From a virus: a stretch of DNA of 33,289 nt. Below, one piece after another: positions 7,236 to 13,251 of the stretch (positions are counted from its first letter, which is position 1; each line of letters starts with the position of its first letter). The stretch is taken from the IMG/VR virus record IMGVR_UViG_3300034082_001233, positions 1 to 33,289 of that record. The stretch is one strand, 5' to 3'. Under the pieces are notes generated by a model. It worked only from the letters and a program-made list of their open reading frames with translations. It was not told the DNA's origin and searched no databases. A program made the translations under genes and the position numbers.

Positions 7236-7304
7236 AAGTAGAGGTTGGATTCGAACCAACAACGGAAACTATCGCAACCGCTTTTCCAATTAAGCTACCC
7301 TACT
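7236..7304 (-). tRNA. tRNA-like RNA with a defective anticodon arm
   Basis: The acceptor stem AGTAGGG (7304-7298) pairs with CTCTACT (7243-7237) with one G-U. TA linker, D-arm GCTT/AAGC with AATTGGAA loop, and a textbook T-arm GTTGG-TTCGAAT-CCAAC are present. Only 19 nt (GGTTGCGATAGTTTCCGTT) lie between D- and T-arms instead of about 22-23, and I cannot form a normal 5-bp anticodon stem, so no amino acid is assigned. No encoded CCA. It is either degenerate or a non-decoding tRNA-like RNA. Confidence 0.6.
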
Positions 7305-7425
7305 TGGTCGGGTCTCTCCCCGTATGTCACTTGCTGAGATCTTTACCGGCGGTCGCACTGTACGTAACCTAGATAAGTTGTACAGATTCTCCATTTGGCC
7401 CTCTCTTTAAGTTACTTTGGCCTCG

Positions 7426-7498
7426 CAGTCAAGGTGTGACTTGAACACACATTTCTATGCAATAAAGCATCGCTGTTACCAGTTACAGCCACCTGACT
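7426..7498 (-). tRNA. tRNA, possibly Ile with UAU anticodon
   Basis: Acceptor AGTCAGG (7498-7492) pairs with CTTGACT (7433-7427) with one G-U; TG linker; D-arm GCTG/CAGC with loop TAACTGGTAA; T-arm GTGTG-TTCAAGT-CACAC. The anticodon arm is ATGC-TTTATT-GCAT: a 4-bp stem with a 6-nt loop. Reading T33 normally gives anticodon UAU, which would decode AUA, a codon used often by this phage. The loop is one base short, so identity is tentative. Overall length 73 nt; no encoded CCA. Confidence 0.7.
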
Positions 7499-7557
7499 AA
7501 ATCAACTATTGTGCAAGGAAGTTGACAACCTTCTGTACGTTAATGCAGCACAGAGCG

Positions 7558-7702
7558 TAGAACAGGCATGATTCGAACATGCACGTGAATCATTCATCTT
7601 GACATCTAGACAAGACTTAAGAATGATAAGCAGTTTCACAGATGCGCCAACATCTCGCGTCTACCACGACAGGGGACACCCCTATCCTTCCGCCACTGTT
7701 CT
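7558..7702 (-). tRNA. 145-nt type II tRNA-like RNA with a hairpin in the D-loop
   Basis: Acceptor AGAACAG (7702-7696) pairs perfectly with CTGTTCT (7565-7559). Linker TG, D-stem GCG/CGC and the text TGGTAGACGCG resemble tRNA-Leu. The D-loop holds an inserted 8-bp hairpin (arms 7686-7679 and 7675-7668, loop TGT). Anticodon stem AGATG/CATCT closes a 6-nt loop TTGGCG (nominal anticodon GGC, which does not fit Leu). The variable region is 57 nt with nested stems GTGA/TCAC, ATCATTC/GAATGAT and TCTTG/CAAGA. T-arm GCATG-TTCGAAT-CATGC is canonical. Confidence 0.6.
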
Positions 7703-7848
7703 ATTTTGCTACACTCTGGCAGTAGCCTCCCACCTGTCGGCCTTATCCGTATATTTAGACAATCCCCCGTTTCGTCCGGATGCGCAGGCCAACTATGTCT
7801 TTCCCAACCCAAGTGCGTGGGTACAAGGTTTATGAGACTAACAGGGTG

Positions 7849-8418
7849 TTAATTATTTGACATCAGCTTGGTCTCGATAGCCTTGCTGACCTTAAACTTC
7901 TTCCTTACGTCTGCAATTGTGTAACCACTCTTCAACGACTCTACCACCTTTGACCACTCCGGAGAGTTCTCGTTCAGCCAAGGAAGATCAGGCCCGTTAG
8001 AAGTGTTTTTATTTGCTACACTTGCTACACTAGCTACACTGGATGTCGCCTTGTTGCCGTCATCGTCCTCGTCAGAGATGGTAAGGTTTAGTAGGCCGGT
8101 AAGGCTGTACCTCTTCGCATATGTTACGGCTGATCCGTAGTCCTGTGCAGTGTGCTTACCTACAACCACAGGGAACTCAGAGTATAGACTCTCCCCACTC
8201 TCTACGTGCCAAACGGTGGACACCACAATCGCCTGTCCATCAGAAACCTTGTTTGTTTGTGTGACAACAAGTCCGTTAAGTTGTAGTGGCTTCCTTACGT
8301 GCTCCTGTATAGCCTCTAGGCTGGCGTAGCGTGACTTAAAGAACGGATTGTCAGACGTCTTGATTACTGGTCCGCAGGTGGCGTGGAATCCTGCTAACGC
8401 CTTGAGTAGATTCTTCAT
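7849..8418 (-). CDS. erf: ERF-family single-strand annealing protein
   Basis: The 189-aa product has the ERF signature: an N-terminal KTSDNPFFKSRYASLEAIQ, QAIVVSTVWHVESGESL, and the motif GSAVTYAKRYSLTGLLNL followed by the acidic SDEDDDGN. These are the typical landmarks of phage ERF recombinases, which anneal complementary single strands. The C-terminus after a Ser/Val-rich linker (SSVASVASVA) carries a small helical domain ending KVSKAIETKLMS. It works with the RecE-like exonuclease at 5782-6540. Its ATG overlaps the stop of the upstream gene. Confidence 0.88.
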   Translation of the reverse strand: MKNLLKALAGFHATCGPVIKTSDNPFFKSRYASLEAIQEHVRKPLQLNGLVVTQTNKVSDGQAIVVSTVWHVESGESLYSEFPVVVGKHTAQDYGSAVTYAKRYSLTGLLNLTISDEDDDGNKATSSVASVASVANKNTSNGPDLPWLNENSPEWSKVVESLKSGYTIADVRKKFKVSKAIETKLMSNN

Positions 8419-8747
8419 TTTTGTATATTTAGTATGTATTCTAGTGACTCTTTTTGTTTGTACAAATGCTTCATGTTGTTCTCCTTCTCGTACTTGTCCA
8501 TTGCAGACTTGTGGCCGTCTATAGACCTGTAGTTGTCTATCTTTGGTCCGTAGTCTAACAGCTTGGATATCCTTAGGGATACGTCGCTGTGTTGCTTCCT
8601 AACAAATTCTTCTGACGGGGAAGACTCTAGGTACATCTTGATCAGGTTTAGGTGTTCTAGTCTCCTCTTTAGTGATGGTGTAGTCTTCTGCATCATCATG
8701 TCGTAGACTTCTCGTATCTGTCCTGTTACTTCTTTTATTCCTATCAT
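8415..8747 (-). CDS. Hypothetical basic helical protein (110 aa)
   Basis: The product starts MIGIKEVTGQIREVYDMMMQ and is rich in Lys, Arg and Glu with long predicted helices. There is no clear nucleic-acid motif. It overlaps the ERF gene start by ATGA (8415-8418), so it is translated with ERF and may be an accessory to annealing, a guess from coupling only. It is the first gene after the structured leader at 8748-9073. Confidence 0.65.
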   Translation of the reverse strand: MIGIKEVTGQIREVYDMMMQKTTPSLKRRLEHLNLIKMYLESSPSEEFVRKQHSDVSLRISKLLDYGPKIDNYRSIDGHKSAMDKYEKENNMKHLYKQKESLEYILNIQK

Positions 8748-9073
8748 GCTTAAACTTTTTTGTTTTTATGTATTCATAACTTATATACCAAAGAACTAAA
8801 TGTTGCGACCTGACAGGAATATAACTATTCCCGAACATAGATCAGAGACTAGGTGGTCAGAACAGAAGTTGCCCCCTTCCCCCATTAAGGAAACAACCCC
8901 TGCACCTATTCCGTCACATGAGTCATCGACTAAGGTAGGCTGGTTAGGGAAAAAGTTACATCCTTCTAACCATTTAACAGAGTATACTTAGGAGTCTTTT
9001 GCAAGGCTAAGTATTCATATTCCTTATCCTCAGAACTTAGAGTGGTAGACGACTACTTGCTAGTCAGTTGCAC
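8748..9073 (-). ncRNA. Structured leader or ncRNA region upstream of the ERF operon
   Basis: 326 bp with no credible gene. The minus strand has successive hairpins: GACTA/TAGTC (9064-9050), ATACTTAG/CTAAGTAT (8-bp stem with 15-nt loop, about 9014-8984), TGGTTAG/CTAACCA (7-bp, 18-nt loop, about 8974-8943), AGTC-GAT-GACT near 8932-8922, and GGAATA-GTTA-TATTCC (about 8832-8817), plus CTGAC/GTCAG around the last. It lies downstream of a terminator, so its own promoter is unclear; it may be read through from upstream. Function unknown. Confidence 0.45.
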
Positions 9074-9168
9074 AAAAAAACCCACACAGGGGGGAGCTGT
9101 ATGGGTCTAATAAAAGCGGGTTGCTTAAATCAAACCCGAATAAATACTCCCCCTATCTAATCGGACTG
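9074..9168 (-). ncRNA. Candidate small RNA of about 95 nt
   Basis: A consensus promoter (9175-9205) is followed about 95 nt later by an intrinsic terminator: ACCCATACAG (9106-9097) with CTGTGTGGGT (9089-9080), 10 pairs with one G-U, then seven U residues. Between them is a second hairpin CGGGTT/AACCCG with a 10-nt loop. No start codon with a useful frame is present. It is either a free small RNA or an attenuated leader of the ERF operon. Confidence 0.6.
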
Positions 9169-9174
9169 ACAGTG

Positions 9175-9205
9175 CAAAGATATAAATAGTTTGGATACCA
9201 CCAAA
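9175..9205 (-). promoter_or_regulatory. Consensus leftward Bacteroidota promoter
   Basis: Minus strand TTTG (9205-9202), exactly 19 bp, TATCTTTG (9182-9175): a full match to TTTG-N19-TAnnTTTG. It lies just after the zinc-ribbon gene at 9213-9380. Expected start near 9168. Confidence 0.75.
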
Positions 9206-9212
9206 AATATTT

Positions 9213-9380
9213 TCAATACAGTCCGTACAGTTCCTTCTCTCTCCTCCTCTCGTCGGATAACTCCTTGGATTGCTTACGTTTACATTCCTTGCAGTTGTAT
9301 CCACGGCCATCGGTAGTCACCCTGTCTATGGGGAACTCCTGCAGTGGCTTCGTCTTTGAGCAACGTGGACACTTCTTCAT
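9213..9380 (-). CDS. Small zinc-ribbon protein (55 aa)
   Basis: The ATG at 9378-9380 overlaps the stop of the upstream gene (ATGA). The protein begins MKKCPRCSKTKPLQEFPIDR and has a second pair CKEC, giving CxxC-N22-CxxC (Cys4, Cys7, Cys30, Cys33), a classic zinc ribbon, followed by a basic helical tail (KRKQSKELSDERRREKE). Such proteins are common in phages and are often related to the zinc-binding part of HNH proteins, but no HNH catalytic residues are present here. DNA or RNA binding is a reasonable guess. Confidence 0.75.
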   Translation of the reverse strand: MKKCPRCSKTKPLQEFPIDRVTTDGRGYNCKECKRKQSKELSDERRREKELYGLY

Positions 9381-9637
9381 GGTATTGACGTTATGTGTAC
9401 TGGAGTGAACTCACCTACGTATGCGCACAGGATGTTGAACTCAACGTAGTCTATCACGTCGTCCATTGTTACGTCGTCTGTAGGGTCTTTCTTCCATCCA
9501 GCGTACAGTACCTCCTGTATCTTGTTGACGTCGTACACCACCACCCCATTGGTTGTGAGGCCTACAATAGCGTCGTCCAGGTCGTCCCACATGATCGCGT
9601 CTGGGTTAAACTGCGCAATGAATTCTCTCTTGTCCAT
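9377..9637 (-). CDS. Hypothetical acidic protein (86 aa)
   Basis: The protein begins MDKREFIAQFNPDAIMWDDL and is strongly acidic with WDDLDDAIVG, YDVNKIQEVLY and DDVTMDDVIDYVEFN. Its fold looks alpha/beta with no catalytic motif that I recognise. It is coupled to the zinc-ribbon gene downstream by an ATGA overlap. Function unknown. Confidence 0.65.
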   Translation of the reverse strand: MDKREFIAQFNPDAIMWDDLDDAIVGLTTNGVVVYDVNKIQEVLYAGWKKDPTDDVTMDDVIDYVEFNILCAYVGEFTPVHITSIP

Positions 9638-9642
9638 GTTGT

Positions 9643-9903
9643 TTAGTTGTATAGGTCATCTATTGATATTGACTCCTCCTGTAACATCTCGTAGAACTTT
9701 GAGAACACCATGTCCACCGCGTCGTAGCAGTCAAACGATGGGTCTTTCTGTTGCTCTGCCTCTATGCTGTACTTGATACCCTTCTTGGTGTTGTACATGA
9801 AGTGCCATATCACCTTTGCCATGTCTAGGGACTTTACGCACCTGGCGTGCTCGTCCCTGTCGTCTGAGTCTGTAAGATCGAATGTTAGTGTTGCTGTTGC
9901 CAT
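9643..9903 (-). CDS. Conserved phage protein, TLTFDL type (86 aa)
   Basis: The N-terminus MATATLTFDLTDSDDRDEHA followed by RCVKSLDMAKVIWHFM is a pattern I associate with small, widespread phage proteins that start with a beta strand of the form (A/T)LTFDLP and continue with helices. No function is known for them. It sits in the leftward accessory operon with 1-6 bp gaps to its neighbours. Confidence 0.65.
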   Translation of the reverse strand: MATATLTFDLTDSDDRDEHARCVKSLDMAKVIWHFMYNTKKGIKYSIEAEQQKDPSFDCYDAVDMVFSKFYEMLQEESISIDDLYN

Positions 9904-9904
9904 A

Positions 9905-10525
9905 TTATTTGTTTTCTATGATGTCGTAATAAAATGAATTGCCATCCTCTGCCACCCACCTGTCTGACTGATTCTCAACGGACAGTAGTTCGTCGTCAAC
10001 CTTAAACTGTTTCAGATCGTCCGGGAGTTTCTTGGTCACAAAGTTTGAGTCCTTCCAGAATATCCTATTGTTTGGCATACATAACAGGTAGCCGTCATCA
10101 GCCTGCATTAAGTGACCACACTTGTAGTCAGACGGCTCGTCGCTGTATGGATTGTTAAACCAATCAACAGTCAACATGTAGGTTGCCCAAACCTTAGTAC
10201 CATCCCTTAGCACAACCTCTGCCCTGTGGTAGGCTAATAAGTCATACTCAACAACGGACACATTCTCGCTGAAACAGTCCCACAATTGCTTATAGTTGAA
10301 CGGTATGTCACCTGTAGGGATCTTGGTGTATATCTCAGATATGGGGACCCTGCTCCTTAGCATACCGGAATCAGTAAGAACGTGAAAGGTAAGTATTTTG
10401 CCTCCACATGACTGGATGCCGAACACATACACGTTGAAGTACTCGTTCTCGTCTTCAGTGTTCTTGGTGAAGTACGACTTCTTTACTAAAGCCTTAAAGC
10501 TTGGAATGTTTGAATTTAGTTTCAT
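9905..10525 (-). CDS. Hypothetical protein (206 aa)
   Basis: A beta-rich protein beginning MKLNSNIPSFKALVKKSYFT with many aromatic residues and scattered cysteines (for example QSCGGKI, YKCGHLMQADDGYLLC). There is no signal peptide or membrane segment. I recognise no domain. It lies between the TLTFDL-type gene and the AT-rich pair of small genes at 10,529-10,957. Function unknown. Confidence 0.65.
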   Translation of the reverse strand: MKLNSNIPSFKALVKKSYFTKNTEDENEYFNVYVFGIQSCGGKILTFHVLTDSGMLRSRVPISEIYTKIPTGDIPFNYKQLWDCFSENVSVVEYDLLAYHRAEVVLRDGTKVWATYMLTVDWFNNPYSDEPSDYKCGHLMQADDGYLLCMPNNRIFWKDSNFVTKKLPDDLKQFKVDDELLSVENQSDRWVAEDGNSFYYDIIENK

Positions 10526-10528
10526 AGG

Positions 10529-10780
10529 TTATTTATCAGTTTTATCCTGACTTGATTGATATAATTCGTTATAGTAATCCTCCATTGCTTTATACTTATT
10601 TGCAACTATGGCATCCGCTCCATCATTATATGCAAATTTTATCTGCTCCTTCTCCATTGCTTTTGCCTCTAAAAATAAGTCATCTGGAACATTTATAAAT
10701 ACACCTTCACTTGTTATTAATGCATGACCTTTACTTTTAAGTTGTTCAACTAACCATTCAACTGCTGTTTGTTGTGCCAT
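10529..10780 (-). CDS. Small TAVEWLVEQL-family protein (83 aa)
   Basis: The N-terminal TAVEWLVEQLKSKGHALITS and the later AKAMEKEQIKFAYNDGADAI and YYNELYQ are typical of a small protein seen in many Bacteroidota phages and prophages; no role is established. A related paralog is at 18,239-18,439. The gene is visibly richer in A+T, especially at third codon positions, than its neighbours, as is the next gene upstream, suggesting a shared and more recent origin. Confidence 0.7.
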   Translation of the reverse strand: MAQQTAVEWLVEQLKSKGHALITSEGVFINVPDDLFLEAKAMEKEQIKFAYNDGADAIVANKYKAMEDYYNELYQSSQDKTDK

Positions 10781-10783
10781 AGT

Positions 10784-10957
10784 TTATATTTTACATTTAT
10801 CACAATATTGTGGAGGCATGTCAATCTTTCCTTTAATAGCTTTTATCTCTTCTTCAGTGAAGTCTTTACCAGTCTTGATGATGACTCTACACTTAGAGCA
10901 CAGTAGTGCACCAAGTCCTCCGTTGTATTTGAATATGGCTTTTTCATCTTGTCTCAT
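10784..10957 (-). CDS. Small zinc-ribbon protein (57 aa)
   Basis: The ATG at 10,955-10,957 overlaps the phosphoesterase stop (ATATGA). The product has CSKC at residues 20-23 and CDKC at 52-55, giving a CxxC-N28-CxxC zinc ribbon, with FKYNGGLGALLC before the first pair and MPPQYCDKCKI at the end. It is AT-rich like the gene that follows. A structural zinc-binding role is clear; the target is not. Confidence 0.75.
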   Translation of the reverse strand: MRQDEKAIFKYNGGLGALLCSKCRVIIKTGKDFTEEEIKAIKGKIDMPPQYCDKCKI

Positions 10958-11643
10958 ATGTCAATTGTTATGATGTTCCCGTGAGATGTCAACCCAAGGT
11001 CAAACCTACCATCTGTTACACAGGCGCCATTTGAGAAGATGGTTTCAATCTTACTGAACCTTGCGATGCCTTGATTGTGTATTCCGTCCATGTCGTGGAT
11101 GTGACCGAACAGATGCGCCTTGGGCCTGTGCTTGAATATCCACTTCATTAATGAGCTGTCTCCGCACTGCTTAAGTTCTCCATCCCTTTCCTCGGTCAGG
11201 TCCCTCACGCCCTTCGCAGGCCCGTGTGTGACTAGTATGTTGATATCGGTCGGCATGGCATCCCATACACGGTTGATGGTTTGTCTAGACTTCATGAACG
11301 ACCACTCTCCAAATGTTGGTGTGTAAGGAGATCCGAATATTTTAAATCCGTTAATGGTGACCTCCTCGTGTTCAAGGTAGATGATACCCCGATCTGCAAA
11401 GTTTTCCTTAGTTATCAGCCTCTTCTCGATACTGGTGTCGTGGTTTCCAGCAACGTATAACTTGTGCTCTACTGGGACGGCCATGTACCATTCAAGGAAG
11501 TCAAAGACCTCGTGTGAGTTACGTGCAGTGTCTCTCCAGTTAGAACAGTCACCAGAGTGGATGACCATGTCGATGCCGTCAAAAATGTGCGCAGGAAGTT
11601 GGTGATGTAGGGAGTGCGTGTCTGACAGGTGTAGTATTGTCAT
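10954..11643 (-). CDS. Calcineurin-like metallophosphoesterase
   Basis: The 229-aa product has the full motif set: LSDTHS (Asp8, His10), HSGDCSN (Asp32), AGNHD (Asn67-His68-Asp69), VTHGP (His140) and FGHIHD (His181, His183). It is a compact single-domain phosphoesterase of the class that cleaves phosphodiesters or phosphomonoesters; the substrate cannot be read from sequence. It differs from the Mre11-like enzyme at 513-1541, which has an extra N-terminal region and a divergent last motif. Stop and start overlaps link it to both neighbours. Confidence 0.85.
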   Translation of the reverse strand: MTILHLSDTHSLHHQLPAHIFDGIDMVIHSGDCSNWRDTARNSHEVFDFLEWYMAVPVEHKLYVAGNHDTSIEKRLITKENFADRGIIYLEHEEVTINGFKIFGSPYTPTFGEWSFMKSRQTINRVWDAMPTDINILVTHGPAKGVRDLTEERDGELKQCGDSSLMKWIFKHRPKAHLFGHIHDMDGIHNQGIARFSKIETIFSNGACVTDGRFDLGLTSHGNIITIDI

Positions 11644-12035
11644 TTCTCCATTTTTAAGATGAGGTAAAGTAGTGCACTGTAATTGGCCAGGTCAATGACG
11701 CTATCCTGTACGGACTCATTGTGAGCATTCTTTCCTGAATTAAGCAGTTGACCAAGCCTAGCTACCTTAGTGCCGATAAGATTCAAGCAATTGATTGCGT
11801 CTGGATGGTCAGACGTTTGGTTGACTATCATGCCTGCGAGGCGGAAGTTAGAAAGAAGGTCAGCGCCTGCGTAGTCGCTACCCTTAGAGGCCAGTATCTT
11901 CCTCTGCTCTATAAATAGTTCTTCTATGTATCTGTCCCTATCCTCTACGGTTAGAGATGTGTGGCAGTATACGGGTCCCACCTTTGAAAGTAGTGGCGTG
12001 TTTAAAATTGCGTCCTTGATCTTTTTAAGTGTCAT
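11640..12035 (-). CDS. DUF1599 (Nmad1-like) protein
   Basis: The 131-aa product carries KGSDYAGADLLSNFRLAG, IGTKVARLGQLLNSGKN and ESVQDSVIDLANYSALLYL, the pattern of DUF1599 proteins found in many phages. The family has been proposed to be associated with modified-nucleotide metabolism (nucleotide modification associated domain 1), but biochemical proof is lacking as far as I know. Its helical Asp/Glu-rich core resembles MazG-like all-alpha pyrophosphohydrolases. It is coupled to the phosphoesterase gene (overlap at 11,640-11,643). Confidence 0.75.
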   Translation of the reverse strand: MTLKKIKDAILNTPLLSKVGPVYCHTSLTVEDRDRYIEELFIEQRKILASKGSDYAGADLLSNFRLAGMIVNQTSDHPDAINCLNLIGTKVARLGQLLNSGKNAHNESVQDSVIDLANYSALLYLILKMEK

Positions 12036-12289
12036 AGTGTTGGGAATATGTGTTTAATGTATTCGATTGCGTCTGCGTAATCATCTGATGAGTGTGCACT
12101 GAAATGTGGTATGTTACCCTGTCCGTCGTCCCATGCGTCAGATATCTCCTTCTTGTTGAGGTCTAGTAGATTCTTGGCATGATCCTCGATGAGGGCTACA
12201 TATGCCCAAACCAAAAACCCATCCTCAGGCTTAATTATCTTTTTGATGTTATCAATTTCTTCCAAGAGAAGTTGCATTGATGTCCTCAT
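12032..12289 (-). CDS. Hypothetical protein (85 aa)
   Basis: An N-terminal helical region (TSMQLLLEEIDNIKKIIKPE) is followed by WAYVALIEDHAKNLLDLNKK and a C-terminal ISDAWDDGQGNIPHF with a DYADAIEYIKHIF end. The AWxxG...YI layout resembles small phage proteins of unknown role. It overlaps both neighbours by 4 bp (ATGA), showing one operon. Confidence 0.65.
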   Translation of the reverse strand: MRTSMQLLLEEIDNIKKIIKPEDGFLVWAYVALIEDHAKNLLDLNKKEISDAWDDGQGNIPHFSAHSSDDYADAIEYIKHIFPTL

Positions 12290-12537
12290 TGCTTGTAGAT
12301 TGGGTGGTTATCCATCATCGACTCAAAGTCTTTTATGTCCATGTACACCATCATTCCAGACCCGTCTCTGAATGAGACGTAGGTCCACCCTTCAGGTTCT
12401 ACTGACGGCCTGTAGGAGGCTATAGTGAACGGGTTAACCATCTCGTAGGTCTCTACCTCCATCTCAGTTCCAAGTAACTCGTTCTGATCCTTGTTGTGCA
12501 CCCTTATCGGTAGCCTTACAAACTTTGTACTAAACAT
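12286..12537 (-). CDS. Hypothetical beta-rich protein (83 aa)
   Basis: The product begins MFSTKFVRLPIRVHNKDQNE and looks like a small all-beta domain, with GWTYVSFRDGSGMMVYMD towards the end. The C-terminus is DFESMMDNHPIYKQ. No known motif. The gene overlaps its neighbours at both ends by 4-8 bp. Confidence 0.65.
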   Translation of the reverse strand: MFSTKFVRLPIRVHNKDQNELLGTEMEVETYEMVNPFTIASYRPSVEPEGWTYVSFRDGSGMMVYMDIKDFESMMDNHPIYKQ

Positions 12538-12841
12538 TTTCTATTGATTTTAAGTAGTTAACAATTAAGTCCTCTAACTCTCCTTGGTACTGCTCAGGCA
12601 TTGAGGATAGAAGCCTCAGCACTCCGTCATACCTAAGGGTGTCTACCGTCTTGGAGACGTCCTGCTCTGCCTTGATGTCCATGTTTGTCTTTATCCACTT
12701 GAGTCGGTCACGTATCACGCGCATCACATCCTTTGCAGACTTAGACAGCGTGTCGTCTATGAGCATGTCGTCGGCATAGATCAGAGCATTGCACACGTTC
12801 ACGTACACAAGGTAGATTGATTCTTGTTGCCCCTCAGTCAT
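12530..12841 (-). CDS. Hypothetical helical protein (103 aa)
   Basis: A predicted all-helical, mildly acidic protein (MTEGQQESIYLVYVNVCNAL at the start, YQGELEDLIVNYLKSIENV at the end). There is no membrane segment. Its start overlaps by 8 bp the stop of the small membrane-protein gene at 12,834-12,947. Function unknown. Confidence 0.65.
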   Translation of the reverse strand: MTEGQQESIYLVYVNVCNALIYADDMLIDDTLSKSAKDVMRVIRDRLKWIKTNMDIKAEQDVSKTVDTLRYDGVLRLLSSMPEQYQGELEDLIVNYLKSIENV

Positions 12842-12947
12842 TCTTGAATTTTATAAATTGTAGTGATATGTATAGCGGTATGAATACAATTACAAACGTG
12901 ATTATGAAGTACACAAACTTAATCAGCAGTAGAAAGAACTGCGCCAT
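12834..12947 (-). CDS. Tiny membrane protein (37 aa)
   Basis: The ATG at 12,945-12,947 lies within the end of the DnaA-like gene (12,919-13,251). The product is almost entirely hydrophobic: MAQFFLLLIKFVYFIITFVI, then VFIPLYISLQFIKF and a charged KND tail, enough for one long or two short membrane spans. Its stop overlaps the next gene by 8 bp. Packing at both ends supports translation. Several other tiny membrane proteins occur in this arm (14,541, 17,677, 17,982). Confidence 0.55.
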   Translation of the reverse strand: MAQFFLLLIKFVYFIITFVIVFIPLYISLQFIKFKND

Positions 12948-13251
12948 CGCCTTCAGACGTGTATATCCTTTTTGCCTCATTGAAAATCTTATTGAATTGG
13001 TAATTAAAAGAATCAAACTGACGGCATAGAGGGCCGATATCCCTCATGTGAAACAGCGCAGTGGTGTGGTTCTTGTATCCACAATGCATTGCAACGTCGT
13101 GCATAGACATCAACTCCACGTTGTACAGTATGTGCATCAGCACCTTCTTTGGATACACGTACGCCCTTGACCTGCTCTTGTTGCTTAGGAAGTCCTCCTC
13201 CACATTAAACTCCTTTGCTATAAAATTGGTAATTCTTTTTCGTTTTTCCAT
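12919..13251 (-). CDS. DnaA domain IV-like DNA-binding protein, copy 2 (110 aa)
   Basis: The protein shows the order of helices of the DnaA C-terminal (domain IV) DNA-binding region without the AAA+ ATPase: FNVEEDFLSNKSRSRAYVYP (helix and basic loop), KKVLMHILYNVELMSMHDVA, then the signature-like CGYKNHTTALFHMRDI (about 58-72), equivalent to GRDHTTV in DnaA. It directly follows, with a 34-bp overlap, a closer DnaA-IV homologue at 13,218-13,607. It likely binds DnaA-box-like DNA; it may regulate replication or transcription. Confidence 0.7.
   Translation of the reverse strand: MEKRKRITNFIAKEFNVEEDFLSNKSRSRAYVYPKKVLMHILYNVELMSMHDVAMHCGYKNHTTALFHMRDIGPLCRQFDSFNYQFNKIFNEAKRIYTSEGDGAVLSTAD

Larger units (their letters stand above)
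7216..7848 (-). other. Gene-free region with tRNA-like and other hairpin RNAs
   Basis: No convincing protein gene lies between the ERF gene and the gene at 7027-7215. Three cloverleaf-like RNAs are annotated separately (7236-7304, 7426-7498, 7558-7702). Between them the minus strand forms further hairpins: CTGTAC/GTACAG (7385-7380 with 7363-7358) and GCTAC/GTAGC near 7705-7723, and ACCCA/TGGGT near 7808-7823. An open frame on the plus strand at 7599-7835 crosses the tRNA-like genes and is not credible. Confidence 0.6.

Noticed and set aside
7599-7835. Rightward frame of 78 residues over the tRNA-like cluster
   Set aside because: It is antisense to a cloverleaf with good pairing; codon use is unlike that of phage genes.
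8800-8991. Rightward frame of 63 residues
   Set aside because: It covers the row of hairpins, has no A-rich leader, and opposes all nearby genes.
9125-9310. Leftward frame of 61 residues
   Set aside because: It overlaps the zinc-ribbon gene (9,213-9,380) in another frame and runs through a consensus promoter and the small RNA.
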